Shown here piece by piece: positions 1 to 9,725 of a stretch of 64,000 nt of DNA (the stretch's first letter is position 1; each line of letters begins with the position of its first letter). Made by a program: the position numbers and the translations under genes. The notes under the pieces were generated by a model. That model was given only the letters and a program-made list of their open reading frames with translations. It ran no database searches and had not been told where the DNA came from. This stretch comes from Prionace glauca (lineage: Eukaryota; Chordata; Chondrichthyes; Carcharhiniformes; Carcharhinidae): NCBI GenBank assembly GCA_037974335.1, contig CM075760.1, positions 59,464,515 through 59,528,514 of the forward strand, read 5' to 3'.

Positions 1-23
1 ATGCAGACAGTGAGGAACTCCAT
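1..23 (-). CDS. T-cell receptor V gene, leader exon only (cut by window edge)
   Basis: Read on the minus strand, the bases encode MEFLTVC and then two bases of the next codon. They are identical to the first 23 bases of the leader exon at 53326-53371. The rest of the leader, the intron and the V exon lie before base 1. By homology it should be an inverted-orientation TRAV/TRDV-type V segment like the one at 52806-53371. Whether it is functional cannot be judged here. Confidence 0.8.
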
Positions 24-286
24 GGCGGCTGCAGAGCTCGGGGCTGTGACTAACCTTTAAAACCCCAAGCACTGCCGGAACAGAATCTGTTTTTACAGTC
101 ACTTTCTGATCTCAAACTTCCCGTCCAATCAACAATTTGCAATCTACCCGTCATAGATTGAGATAAGGTTTCAACGAGTTTCAGTGATTAGCTGAAGCTC
201 TTTGACCTTCACTATTATATATCTGAGACTCAGTGACTGAGTGGGTACAGTGTTTGGTGAGAGGGAAGAATCAACTTCACTGACAA

Positions 287-358
287 GGCCATAAGAGATA
301 GCAGCAGAATTAAGCCATTCGGCCCATTCGTGCCTATTCCACCATTCAGTCATGGCCG
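287..358 (-). repeat. LINE 3'-tail fragment
   Basis: The short AT-poor tract with 'ccattcggcccattcg' and 'ccattcagtcatggc' resembles the 3' end of the CR1-type LINEs seen complete elsewhere in the window (for example 45798-46965). The copy in the right duplicate is at 53635-53706. Confidence 0.5.
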
Positions 359-377
359 ACATGTTTAAAATCCCTGC

Positions 378-782
378 AGAATCAGAGAATCCCTACAGTG
401 CACAAGGAGGCCATTCGGCCCATCTAGTCTGAACCGGCCCAATCCTGAACCCAATACTCCAAGGATGTTGATTAGGTTGATTAGCCACGGTAAATTGCTC
501 CTTAATGTCAGGGGGATTAGAAGGTAAAAGTATGGGGTTACGGGGATAGCACAGGACCCGGATGGGACTGTTGTCGGTGCAGGCTCGATGGGTCAAATGG
601 CCTCCTCCTGCACTATAGGTATTGTATTCTATGATACAATCCCACCCAAGCCTATTCCTGTAACGCCACATATTTACCATGCCATCCCCCTGACACTAGG
701 GTCAATTTGTCACGGACAATCAATCTAACCCGCGCATCTTTGGGAGGAAACAGGAGCACTCGGAGGAAACCCACACAGACCA
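378..782 (-). repeat. V-SINE (minus) with a second V-SINE tail nested inside
   Basis: The outer element is a minus-strand tRNA-derived V-SINE: 3' tail at 378-455, then the conserved central V domain ('ggaggaaacccacaca') near 750-780. Bases about 456-637 are a plus-strand V-SINE 3' tail that interrupts it. The motif 'caatcc' occurs on both sides of the inner piece, which fits a target duplication. The same nest is present at 53726-54130, so both insertions predate the duplication. Confidence 0.75.
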
Positions 783-784
783 AG

Positions 785-1150
785 TCCTGACCAAGTCCTC
801 AATATCTCTAGTAATCCACCGCTCTCCAATCCTACCTTTCCCATCCTTCCTCTTAACTGGCACATGTCTTTCCTGCAACCATTTCAGTTTTCCCTTGAAA
901 GACTCCAACATGCCTAACGTGGACTTGCCCTCCAACAGCCTTTCCCAGTCTGTATCCCTAAGCTCCTACCTAATTTGGCTGTATCTAGCCTTCCCCCAAT
1001 TTAGCACCCTCCGCTTAGGGCAGCACTCATCTTTTTTCCATTAGCATCCAAACGTAGACAGATTTGTGGTCACTATTAGCCAAATGTTCACCTACTGCAA
1101 CCTCAACCACCTGACCCGGCTCATTGCCCAGAACTAAATCCAGTATAGCC
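785..1150 (-). mobile_element. CR1-type LINE fragment, endonuclease end and linker
   Basis: The minus strand encodes, with breaks, the end of an APE-type endonuclease and the linker before the reverse transcriptase. The right copy (54133-54498) reads it better: SDHN, the catalytic serine-aspartate-histidine motif, then 'MEKDKCCPKRRVLNWGKA'. The left copy is more broken. There is no reverse transcriptase part next to it, so it is an isolated fragment. Confidence 0.75.
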
Positions 1151-1904
1151 CAGATATATGAGATGTATGTTTCTTGATGTTGATTTTCTTTTGAAATATA
1201 GTTTCAAGATACTTCTCGCTGAGGGAGATGAACAACGGACTCATTTTATTCAGCACCGTATCCCAAATAATCACTGCAACAACACCAAGAAATCAATTCA
1301 GAAGTTCAAGTGCCAGAACTGATAACATAAAATGGCGTTTTTTCTGCATTATCCTGAAGAGGAAGATAGTACCTACAGTCCATTCATTACACAAAAAATG
1401 AAAACAATTTATGATACAACAGATGAATTACAAAGAATTGTGGCCGTTTAGATCAGCAAGGACCGCATTGGCCAGTCAGTATTGTGCATTTACAAATACT
1501 GATTGACATGTTTTGCGTGCTACTCTTTTCCTGTCATGGTGAAGTGTTTCTAGAATTGTTATCTTCTCTGTTTTATTCTGCTATCACTGACTCACAGCAC
1601 CTCTTCTCCAACTCTCGCACATAGCAAGCACACAAATAGCTTTGAACAATATTATAGCTGAAAATATAGAGATTCATGGTCATCCGAAAAAAGTAATATT
1701 TTGGTGAAGTGTTAGTCCGATAGCATTTTAAATTCCCATGTCGAGTCAATAATTGAACACGTTTATCATATCCGTCTTTCACCCTGCTTCGCTACATTAT
1801 AGTATATGACAGTATCTGCAAACTGAGCCATAGTGTTGGAACGTGTATTACCGCCCGCAGGTACATTAAATATTCCCCCTTTACATTGTATATGAAAATG
1901 CTAT
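1151..1904. other. No gene seen
   Basis: This AT-rich stretch is shared with 54499-55252. Small open frames, such as one at 1573-1782, show no recognisable domain and are not preserved in length between the two copies. I see no repeat that I can name. Confidence 0.5.
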
Positions 1905-2410
1905 AGAATCAGTGCAGAAGGAAGCCATTCGGCCCATCGAGTTTCCACCAGCTCTCTGATAGAGTGTTTTATTAAGAAGTTTCACAACACTACGTTAAAG
2001 TCCAACAAGTTTTCTTGGCAGCAAAATGTGGCTTTTACTACCAAATAAAGCTGTTGGACTTCAACCTGGTGTTGGGAGACTTCTTATGGTGTTTCCCTAG
2101 TCCAACGCCGAGATCTCGAAATCTTAGAGTGTCTTACACAACCCCTCGCCCCAACCTATCCCCGTAACCCCACACATTCAGCATGTCTAATCCATTTAAC
2201 TAATCGTCCTGGGACGAAGAATTTTTTTATCATCGCCAATCCACCTGATTTGCACATGACTGGACAGTGGTAGAAAACCGGAGCACCAGGAAGAAACCCA
2301 CGCAGGCACGGGAAGGATGCGCAAAATCTGCAGAGACAATCACCCAAGGCCTGACGCGAATCCGAGTCCCGGGTACTGTTAAGCAGCAGGGTTAAACACT
2401 GTGGGATCAT
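1905..2410 (-). repeat. V-SINE (minus), split by a foldback insertion
   Basis: The 3' tail of a minus-strand V-SINE is at 1905-1960 and its body resumes at about 2137, running through the V domain to the tRNA-like head near 2400. The interruption is the foldback element at 1972-2124. The right copy is 55253-55760. Confidence 0.75.
1972..2124 (+). mobile_element. Short foldback element with Penelope-like ends
   Basis: Two inverted arms share 'gttaaagtccaaca' and its complement around a short loop near 2030, ending with the sequence 'agtccaacgccg' that closes related copies at 26200 and 38165. It is flanked by TAGAGTGTTTTA (1960-1971) and TAGAGTGTCTTA (2125-2136), a 12-bp target duplication with one mismatch. 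The target is a V-SINE. The right copy is 55318-55471. Assignment to Penelope-like elements is from memory of shark repeats and is tentative. Confidence 0.7.
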
Positions 2411-3807
2411 GGCACTCCATGGAGGTGCTCGCAAGACACAGAAAACCAATGCTTCATGTAAGCAAGTATGTACCACCTGCCTCTTCACATACACGTGGCC
2501 ATGAACGCTCAAGATATTATTTGAACTTAAATTCGAATTATGCTCATTTGATATTTTAAACACTTGGGCCACACGAAGCAGTTTGGTGAAGTAACTCTGG
2601 AAATCTTTAGTACTTTGTGGATACCTATTAAATACAGGGCGGGACTTAGCTCGTGTGCTCAGGCTAATTCGTCGCTGGGCGCAGGTTGACACTCAATCTC
2701 CCTCTTCCCACAACCTCAGTTTCCCTTGTTGCAGAAAGTGCTCAGTGAAAGTGTATGCTTATTAACTCATTCCAAGGCACAACCCACAGAGTGACCGATG
2801 AAGTTATTGCACCACCATGACCTAAGTTGGCAGAGGCTAATTCTTAATTGCCCGGCGGGGAGCGTTAGCAATTTGTGATTGGTCTGGGTGGACAGTTACA
2901 AATTGGATTCTCGATAGTGATGGTTCTCTATTAATGCAATTTCTCACTGTGCCCTGACTGGCCCTCTAAGTGTTCATTACTCATGGAACCATCCCTCTCA
3001 TGGACAGAATGTTTCCTTGCCCCTTTGTGAAGGATGAGGGAAATTTGCTGCCTTGTCGTCATGATTGATATCTTGAGCTGATCGTCTCAAAACCTCATTA
3101 AATTGATTTGCGTCAGACCCCTTTCAGCGACTCTATGTCTTGGTCATGTTATTTGAAATTCGATGTTACTTCTCTCTATGATTTCGTGAAATAAGTTTCT
3201 TTACGTTTAAAACAAAAGAAAAATGAAATGCTAAAGATGCTAATATCCTTAAATGCAATGAAGAAATTTACAAATTACAAATATAAAATATATTGCTGTT
3301 TATAGAATGAAAATGAGTACTTTTCATGTTGCATTTATTTGAGATAAGACAGTAAGCAATATCTAATAATATTGAATCAGTGAATGTCTCATTGAACTAC
3401 AGGAAGTCATTAAAACTGGCCCTTATCAACGTATCAATTTTTGATCAGACCACATTCCAACTGATGCTTTTGTCCCTTCAATCAGTGTTTGGTCTGAGTT
3501 CATTAAAAATTCAGAATTGCTTTGTAACATTACAAACTCTATACAAAATGCGTATCAACGCTTGAAAGTGGTGTGCTAAACATAGTACATTCAACTCAGA
3601 GATATCAAAACTTAAAAGAATGACAGCGTTTTGAATTCTACACTTGAAAAAAAAACAAAGAGAGTTACGTGGTGTGAAATAAAGTGACTTGCCTTAAACA
3701 TCACGAGCTAAAATGCACTAAACCAATGCAGAAAGCTGATTTTTTTAAATTTTAAGGCCATAAGTTCTTTACCTTGTGTCAAGCTTGAGTGCGAAGTGAC
3801 AACCAAG
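2411..3807. other. No gene seen; downstream flank of the receptor gene
   Basis: The stretch is shared with 55761-57154. A 178-residue open frame on the minus strand (2156-2692) lies partly in the V-SINE and is shorter in the other copy, so I do not call it a gene. The part next to the receptor may hold its 3' untranslated region. Confidence 0.5.
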
Positions 3808-4959
3808 TCATGTGCAATCATCTTTTTTTAATTGTTTAAAACAACCTGTGATAATGAAGAAGGGACGCAGAAGCACTTTCTTCAGCTCCCCTCTGAATTT
3901 GGTCTGGGCCACTGCATAAATGAAGACGTTATTGCAGGAACTGAGTAATTGAAGCATGTTGGTGATCTCCTGAAAGATGTATTCTGGGTCATTGAAATCC
4001 AGGCTGTTGAAGTAGCTCTCTCCTGTAATCTGCACATAGAGGAAATGTCCGAAGTAAGTAACCCACATGACAAGGAAGCTGACAGAGTTTGCAAAAAGCA
4101 GGACAATTGACTTCTTGCGATTGGCCGAAAGTCAGTGTCTTCCTGACTTTTGGAGCCCCGGAGCCTCCTGCGGACTCTGCTGGCAGCTAAGATGTGTCTT
4201 ACAGTCAGCGTGTTAAGCAAAAGGATGAGGATGAACGGCAGAAAAGGGGTTAAGACATGATCCAGCCAGTCAAAGGCCTTCCACGTCGGCGAGGTACTGA
4301 AGCTGGTCTTGATATCACAGAACCAGGCCACCCCGTCCATGGTGAATAATGGTTGGTAGGTGAAATGGAAAGGAAAGTTCTTGATGCAGCTCAGGGCACA
4401 GACTATGCCTATAACCAGCATGGCAGTTTTCTCTGTGCAGTATCTTATTTTCAGCTTCTGCCAGCAGATAGCCACGTGACGATCAATGGTGAAAGCCACT
4501 GTCAGCCAGACTGATCCATCCAGGCTGATAAAACCCAGTATCATGGTGTGAGCGCATGTTGGGTGAGTGAAAAGTACGCTGTAGCCAAAGTAGATCCGTC
4601 CAATCCGGTTGAGGATGACACCGGTGATGATGACAAGGAAATCACTGACTGCTATGGCTACCAGATAGTAGGTGATGCACCGGGAGAGTCCACACCGACC
4701 TTGGGATAAGATTATAATTGCCAAAAAGTTGGCTGCGAGATGAGAAGAGAGAGATGTTATTGAGCAGACAATAAACTGCGCTTTGGTTATTAAATTCTTC
4801 TTCATCCGTATCTTTGTTACCTCCAGACTCGGAATATTTGGAATTATTTTGTTACTTTTTCGAAATTTAGCACTGGATTAAACATTACCAAAAGAGGAGA
4901 CACTGCTATCAGTCCTAGTCAAACTCCAATCCCTTGTCAATGTGCCAATTCCCAGAGCT

Positions 4960-5355
4960 AAATGCCCAACTGGGGAGACGATGGCCTATTATTGTCAGAC
5001 TAATAACGTAGAAACGTAATTAAAATTCTGGGGACCTGAGTTCGAATCCCCACAAGGAAGATGGCGGAATTTGAATTCAGTGTTAAAAAGTCTGGGATTA
5101 AGAATATACTGATTGCCATGAAACAATTATTGTTTGTTGGAAAACAAATGTGGTTCAACTGATGTCCTTAAGGAAAGGAAATCTGCTGTCCTTATCTGGT
5201 TTGGCCCAAATGTGACTCCTGAACCACAACAGCGCGCTTAGCTCTCGACCGCCTTCTGAAATGGCCTATCAAGCCACTCAGTTCATGTGCGACTTGGGGT
5301 TGGGTAATAAATGCTGACTAGCCAACGACGCCATATCCCACAAATAAATTTTAAA
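4960..5355 (+). repeat. tRNA-derived SINE, second family
   Basis: The head is tRNA-like with a B-box-type 'gagttcgaatcccc' near 5040-5052. The body has 'ccttatctggtttggccc' and the tail ends in 'gggtaataaatgctgactag' followed by an A-rich end. It sits in the receptor intron and is shared with 58312-58690, where an internal 18-base piece is missing. A related copy is at 31250-31545. Confidence 0.7.
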
Positions 5356-5553
5356 AACTTAAACTCGTCCAAATTACTAGCTGTCAAAGTTCATAATAAG
5401 GTCCGGTCATCCTTCAATCTCTTGCAAGATGATTTACATTGGCCTCATTTGTAAGTCTCCCTTTCATTAATCTTTTACTTTGAATTTCAAACACCTCCAC
5501 TCCCTCATCATCCCACCGCTAAAACTATTTGAGATCACAGCATTTCTCCAATT

Positions 5554-5993
5554 TCCCTGGACTGGGAGGCATGCCTTATGAAGATAGGTTGAGGGAGCTG
5601 GGACTCTTTTCCCTGGAGAGGCGAAGGTTGAGAGGCGACCTGATAGAAGTTTATAAAATGTTGAGAGGAATAGATAGGGTGGACTCTCAGAGGCTATTTC
5701 CCCGGGTTGAAATGGTCGCTACGAGAGGACACAGATTTAAGGTGCGGGGAGGGAAGTACAGAGGTGATGTTAGGGGTAAGTTTTTCACTCAGAGGGTAGT
5801 GAGTGATTGGAATCGGCTGCCGTCGTCGGTGGTGGAGGCGAACTCGCTGGGGTCTTTTAAAAGACTTCTGGATGAGTATATGGGGTTTAATGGGATTGGG
5901 GGTTATAGATAGGTCTATAGATTGGTGGGGTTGATGCGATCGGCGCAACTCGAGGGCCGAAGGGCCTGTTTGTGCTGTAATGTTCTATGTTCT
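5554..5993 (+). mobile_element. CR1 LINE, 5'-truncated, inserted after the duplication
   Basis: The insert encodes the C-terminal end of a CR1 reverse transcriptase ORF, from 'LGGMPYEDRLRELGLFSLER' to 'FNGIGGYR', followed by the 3' tail ending in repeats of 'tgttcta'. The right duplicate has the uninterrupted site 'ctccaatt-atatattttg' at about 58875, so the boundaries are exact. No target-site duplication is seen, as is usual for CR1. It is nearly identical to the copies at 35585-36965 and 49593-50487, pointing to a recently active family. Confidence 0.95.
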
Positions 5994-6289
5994 ATATATT
6001 TTGTATATATTAATCCCTCCATCAGTGATGGTTATGCCTTTCTTCAATTTTGTACACGTTAATTGGAATGCGACATTAACAATTGAGTCTGCCCAGTGGG
6101 ATCTCACTGTACGGTACTATTGCACCCTTCTAGCAATCGCACATGTGATCACGGAATACATGTTTTATGCCACAATTCATATACCAGATGGTTGAACTGT
6201 GATAATTAATTCCCCTTACTGAATAAAATCAGTGCACGAAAAATGTAAGTTACTACACTGCCAAAGCTCATATTCATGGTAAGATCCCT

Positions 6290-6365
6290 GGCTCCGATTT
6301 TTTCATAGCAACTTCAATGCAGTGTTAATGTAGGCCTATGTGACAATAATGAATAAATTTTAATT
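6290..6365 (+). repeat. V-SINE 3'-tail fragment
   Basis: The motif 'gcagtgttaatgtaggcc' followed by 'gacaataatgaataaa' is the 3' end of the V-SINE subtype seen in full at 7825-8095. It is shared with the right copy at 59160-59245. The surrounding AT-rich intron sequence holds nothing else that I recognise. Confidence 0.6.
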
Positions 6366-7316
6366 TTAAACTGTAAATAACACTAAAACAGTAGATTACA
6401 TCTAGTAATTTAGATTAAAAGCCAAAATTCAACAATTAAAATAAATCAATGCTCATACAAAGTTATATAATACAGTTAATGATTTAATAAATGGTAGCTC
6501 AATGAATGTGCAATTAAATAAATAAAATGCTTTATTGTAAGCTTTATAATGTAAGTGCAATGAATGCACAATAATTCATCATAAACGTGGTTGAAAGCAC
6601 GGACAGTGCAGAAGGTTAGAAAAAATAAGCCCGATCCTTAAAGAAAAGAAATAATGTGTAGATTCAGAGATAATGAATAATGTAATTTGGATTAATTACT
6701 TACCAGGGGCACCAATAACTGCGAGAATGGGGTAGGAAATGGTAAAAAAAGAGTCCATTCGCTGGCCCGTGCATTGTCTATCAGAAACTCACGGAATTAG
6801 CAAAGCGAAGGTCATTTGATCTGTGACACATTCAAGCTGTCTCTCATTTATTCTGGCTGAACGTCTCCGGAGAGACTATTACATTGCAACATACACATCA
6901 GTTTCAGTTCACCAAACAAACAGCTGAAATCACAATATCATGCCTTCCATTTGTAACTTGCACAAGGGAGATGATCACATTTCATTCTTGGGTGAACGGA
7001 TGGCTGCGAACATGTGGTCCAGCCACCCAGCCCCACCATAAGCCATGCCTTTATGTCTCCCTCAGGGAGAGCTGCTGGTGTTAGATATTCCCAATTCTGC
7101 TACAATCCCAATCATTTCCTGCTTTCAGGTATCAGGTTATTTCACGTGTTTGGTTTACTGGTAAGCATTTCAATGTTCCAGTCTTCAGTTCCACCTAAAC
7201 ATGTTAACGATTTAATGCTGAACTGTTTGCAAACTATTTTAGCTAACGGGGGCAGACAACTGATCTGGGGACTATTGAATTAAAATCCCGGGCCATTTTG
7301 AATGTTCGGATAGACA

Positions 7317-7374
7317 ATGCACGGGTCAGCGAATGGACTCTTTTTCCACCCTATTCTCGCAGTTATTGGCCCTG
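7317..7374 (+). pseudogene. Inverted partial copy of the receptor's exon 1
   Basis: On the plus strand the bases read MHGSANGLFFHPILAVIGP, the same peptide as exon 1 of the GPR139-like receptor (6704-6774, minus strand). The similarity covers the 5' flank ('gatagacaatgcacggg') and stops at the place where exon 1 would have its GT donor, which is absent here. The right duplicate has lost most of it: only the flank and 'atgcacgggcca' remain near 60193-60205. It may be the remains of a divergent neighbouring receptor gene or a local inverted duplication. Confidence 0.75.
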
Positions 7375-7672
7375 CTGAACTACAAATGCAGCAAGAACCT
7401 TGAGGTACGCCGGATCAGAATTTCTGATACAGCAACAATTGGTATAAGATAAACAGATATATATTTTAGGCGAAATACAAACTGAGGCATGGCAAGCAAA
7501 TATAAAAACTGCGTAGTGGCAATTGAGACGCTGGCAATAACATATAGAAAGATACACTCTCTGGGGTGGTAATAACGGAAATAAAACCAAATGTTACCTG
7601 GTCTGGAGAGTTCCACTTCATTGACTCACAGAATTCTTACAAAGCAGAAGGAGGACATTCCGCCTTTCAAAT

Positions 7673-7734
7673 CGGATGTTCCGCCAACGAGCAGCGGCCG
7701 GGCCGGAATGGACAAAAGGTGACACTGGGCGGAG
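7673..7734 (+). repeat. 62-bp direct repeat, first copy
   Basis: The sequence from 'cggatgttccgccaacgag' to 'gacactgggcggag' recurs at 8900-8961 with a few substitutions. The spacing is 1,227 bp. The right duplicate keeps both copies at 60486 and 61718. Confidence 0.9.
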
Positions 7735-7824
7735 CAGCCTGATTTTTCCTGATGCCCCCCCCCTCATCAAATTGACTTAGCGATACCCCCACCTGCCCCA
7801 TGTTCCCCCCAAATACATTATCCC

Positions 7825-8095
7825 CAGTGTCAGCATGGTGGTACAGTGGTTAACACCGCAGCCTCACTGTGCCAGGGACCTGTGGGTCATTTGCACGTTT
7901 TCCCCGTGACTGTGTGGGTTTTCTCCGGTTTACTTCCCCAGTCTGAAAGACGTGCTAGGTTAGGGGGCATTGGGCCGTGCTTAAATTCTCCCTCAGTGTC
8001 ACCCGAATGTGAGACTAGGGGAATTCTCACAGTAACTTCATTGCAGTGTTAATGTAAGCCGACTTATTAGTGACACTAATAAATAAACTTGAACT
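7825..8095 (+). repeat. V-SINE
   Basis: The tRNA-like head 'ggtggtacagtggttaacac' is followed by the V domain ('gtgtgggttttctccggttt') and the 3' tail 'gcagtgttaatgtaagcc' with an 'aataaataaac' end. A short C-rich tract precedes it at 7755-7820. The right copy is 60645-60905. Confidence 0.85.
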
Positions 8096-8340
8096 GCAGA
8101 TCAAGGTGCCGCTGTGACATTGCACCCTCTTGTTTAAAGACTCTGCAATGCTGAGACTGGGGAGAGGAGTGAACAACAGTCAGCAGCATTGCAGCTTCTC
8201 TCCCCCCATTGAAACTGGGGTTGTTGCTCCATCTGCTGCACCTCCCCACCACATCCACTGGGGGCAATCTGGACAATGGGCTGCAGGCAGACCTCACTGC
8301 GCCTGCGCCACAGTCACTCACCGCCGGCGGTGGCCATCTT

Positions 8341-8502
8341 GCGTTGCCAGGGGAGACCGCCGGCGTCCAGCTTCCGTTGCCAGGGGAGACCGCCGGCGTC
8401 CACCTTGCGTTGCCAGGGGAGACGGCCAGCGACCATCTTGCGTTGCCAGGGGAGACGGCCGGCGTCCATCCTGCGTTGCCAGGAGAGACGGCGTCCCGCG
8501 CG
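8341..8502 (+). repeat. 33-bp minisatellite, about five units
   Basis: Units begin at 8341, 8374, 8407, 8440 and 8473, each starting with a variant of 'gcgttgccaggggagac'. Because 33 is a multiple of 3, all frames stay open across the array and produce repetitive apparent proteins on both strands, which I do not accept as genes. Each unit holds GTTGCC, half of an RFX X-box, and in some units 'caagatgg' on the minus strand. The right copy is at 61154-61315. Confidence 0.9.
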
Positions 8503-8868
8503 CTGCACTCTGGTAGAATTCCCCTCCTGCACATGCGCCCAGACAGTTACATTTTAATCTTTTAATATTTTGAATCTTGATGATTATTATTCACATTCTC
8601 AGACTTTCGGTTCCTTTTCCATTCGGGAACATCGTTTCTTTTTTTTATTGCGTCTGTTTTTCAATCACACCCGCGCGGTGCGCTCTGGGAAAATACTACA
8701 GCACATGCGCGGTTCCGCCACCTGTTTCTTATAAAAATATGTATTTCATTTAATTTTAATTCCGCTCCCGGCGGGATTTCCGGGTGGGAATTTCTCTCAC
8801 TTTCTACATTTCTGAACCGTCGGTTTTCCCTCGACGGGGGAAGGGGCTGACAGTGACGTCACGGCAAT

Positions 8869-8949
8869 ATGGCGTCTGGCTCCGCCTCTCTACAGGACCC
8901 GGATGTTCCGCCAACGAGCAGCGGCCGGGCCAGAATGGGCAAGAGGTGA
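8869..8949 (+). CDS. Possible first exon or short ORF in the GC-rich block
   Basis: The frame begins MASGSASLQDPDVPPTSSGR and ends at TGA after 26 residues. It begins eight bases after a TGACGTCA element. The end 'gggcaagag' followed by 'gtgaca' could equally be an exon end with a GT donor. The right copy at 61687-61767 keeps the frame with one substitution changing glycine to serine. I do not recognise the peptide, and no following exon was found. It might be a 5' untranslated sequence or a remnant. Confidence 0.3.
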   Translation: MASGSASLQDPDVPPTSSGRARMGKR

Positions 8950-8961
8950 CACTGGGCAGAG
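8900..8961 (+). repeat. 62-bp direct repeat, second copy
   Basis: See 7673-7734. This copy overlaps the end of the possible first exon, so the upstream copy may be a duplicated exon end. Confidence 0.9.
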
Positions 8962-9497
8962 AAGCGCCCGGGCGTGTTACAACGACGGCCGGTGGCCAGG
9001 AAGGGAAATACCAGCAGGACAGTCTCTGCCCAAAAGTTTCCCCAGTTCAGCTGCTCAGAGACATTGGGAACCTCTTCATCTGGAAACTTCAGCTTCTCAC
9101 ATTCACCCCCTGTGTTCAGTCATTGTTTAGTAGGCAACCTCTGTAGTGAAATCAGAAACAACTTGTTCACATTAAAAGGGGATGGGAATCTGGACCATTC
9201 TGATCAAAAGGCTCTACATGCCTTGAAATTTCAATTGAGATGAGAAGTTCAAGATGAGAATTTATCGATACAAGTCATGTTGTATGTGGAACGCTCGTGA
9301 TGCCACAGTAAATGAGTACAGACATCTCACAGAGTTGTGTGATTGGAGAAGATGTCAGAGATGGAGTGGTTAAATATAAAGCGACAGGGTCAGAAGCTCA
9401 GTTTTGGGTAAAGAAAAATGGCAGTACAAAGAACAGAGAAAATTACAGCACAGGTGACCTTCGACCCTTCAAACCTTCACTAACCATGCTGCCACAA
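8962..9497. other. No gene seen
   Basis: The stretch is shared with 61780-62305. Overlapping open frames (8784-9243) run through the GC-rich part in all three frames, which points to composition and not to coding. Confidence 0.45.
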
Positions 9498-9725
9498 GAT
9501 AAGAACATAAGAAATAGGAACAGGAGTAGGTCATCTAGCCCTTCGAGCCTGCCCCGCCATTCAATAAGATCATGGCTGATCTGATTTGGATCAGTTCCAC
9601 TTTCCCGCTTTCTCCCCATAACCCTTAATTCCCCTGTCTGTCAAAAACCTATCTACCCGTGACTTAAATATATTTAGCGAGTTGGCCTCCACCGCTTCAA
9701 CTGGCAGGGAACCGCCAGATGCAAA
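9498..9725 (-). mobile_element. CR1-type LINE 3' end (second family)
   Basis: The tract begins 'agataagaacataagaaat' and continues 'ctagcccttcgagcctgcc', matching the 3' end of the LINE at 45798-46965. It covers the tail and the last part of the ORF only. The right copy is 62310-62540. Confidence 0.8.

Larger units (their letters stand above)
3808..6774 (-). pseudogene. GPR139-like G-protein-coupled receptor, left copy, broken
   Basis: Exon 2 lies at 3808-4732 and exon 1 at 6704-6774 on the minus strand, as in the intact right copy. Two frameshifts are visible. The first is in exon 1, where a run of seven T replaces six T and puts the frame out directly after 'MHGPANGLFF'. The second is in exon 2 near 4132, where GAAAG stands in place of ATC, a net gain of two bases in the third intracellular loop after QEDT. 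The splice sites are kept (donor GTAAG at 6699-6703, acceptor CAG before 4732). The remaining sequence is nearly identical to the right copy, so loss is recent. The intron (4733-6703) holds a SINE and a CR1 insertion missing from the right copy. As a class A receptor it would have acted at the plasma membrane. Confidence 0.88.
8100..8960. promoter_or_regulatory. GC-rich, CpG-rich promoter-like block
   Basis: The block is rich in CpG and in housekeeping promoter motifs: GCGCCTGCGCC and 'acatgcgcgg' (NRF1-like), repeated 'caagatggc' on the minus strand (YY1-like), and a full cAMP-response element TGACGTCA at 8854-8861. On the minus strand an ATG at 8337 opens MATAG and runs into a splice-donor consensus GTGAGT at 8316-8321. 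On the plus strand an ATG at 8869, eight bases after the response element, opens a 26-codon frame to 8949. It could be a two-way promoter, but no downstream exons were recognised. The right copy (60905-61780) keeps all these features. Confidence 0.5.

Noticed and set aside
2156-2692. 178-residue open frame on the minus strand
   Set aside because: Half of it is V-SINE sequence and the duplicate copy breaks it to 153 residues with a different start.
8076-8565. Several overlapping open frames of 72 to 152 residues on both strands
   Set aside because: They result from the 33-bp minisatellite, whose period keeps all frames open; the repeated peptide is unit DNA, not a conserved protein.
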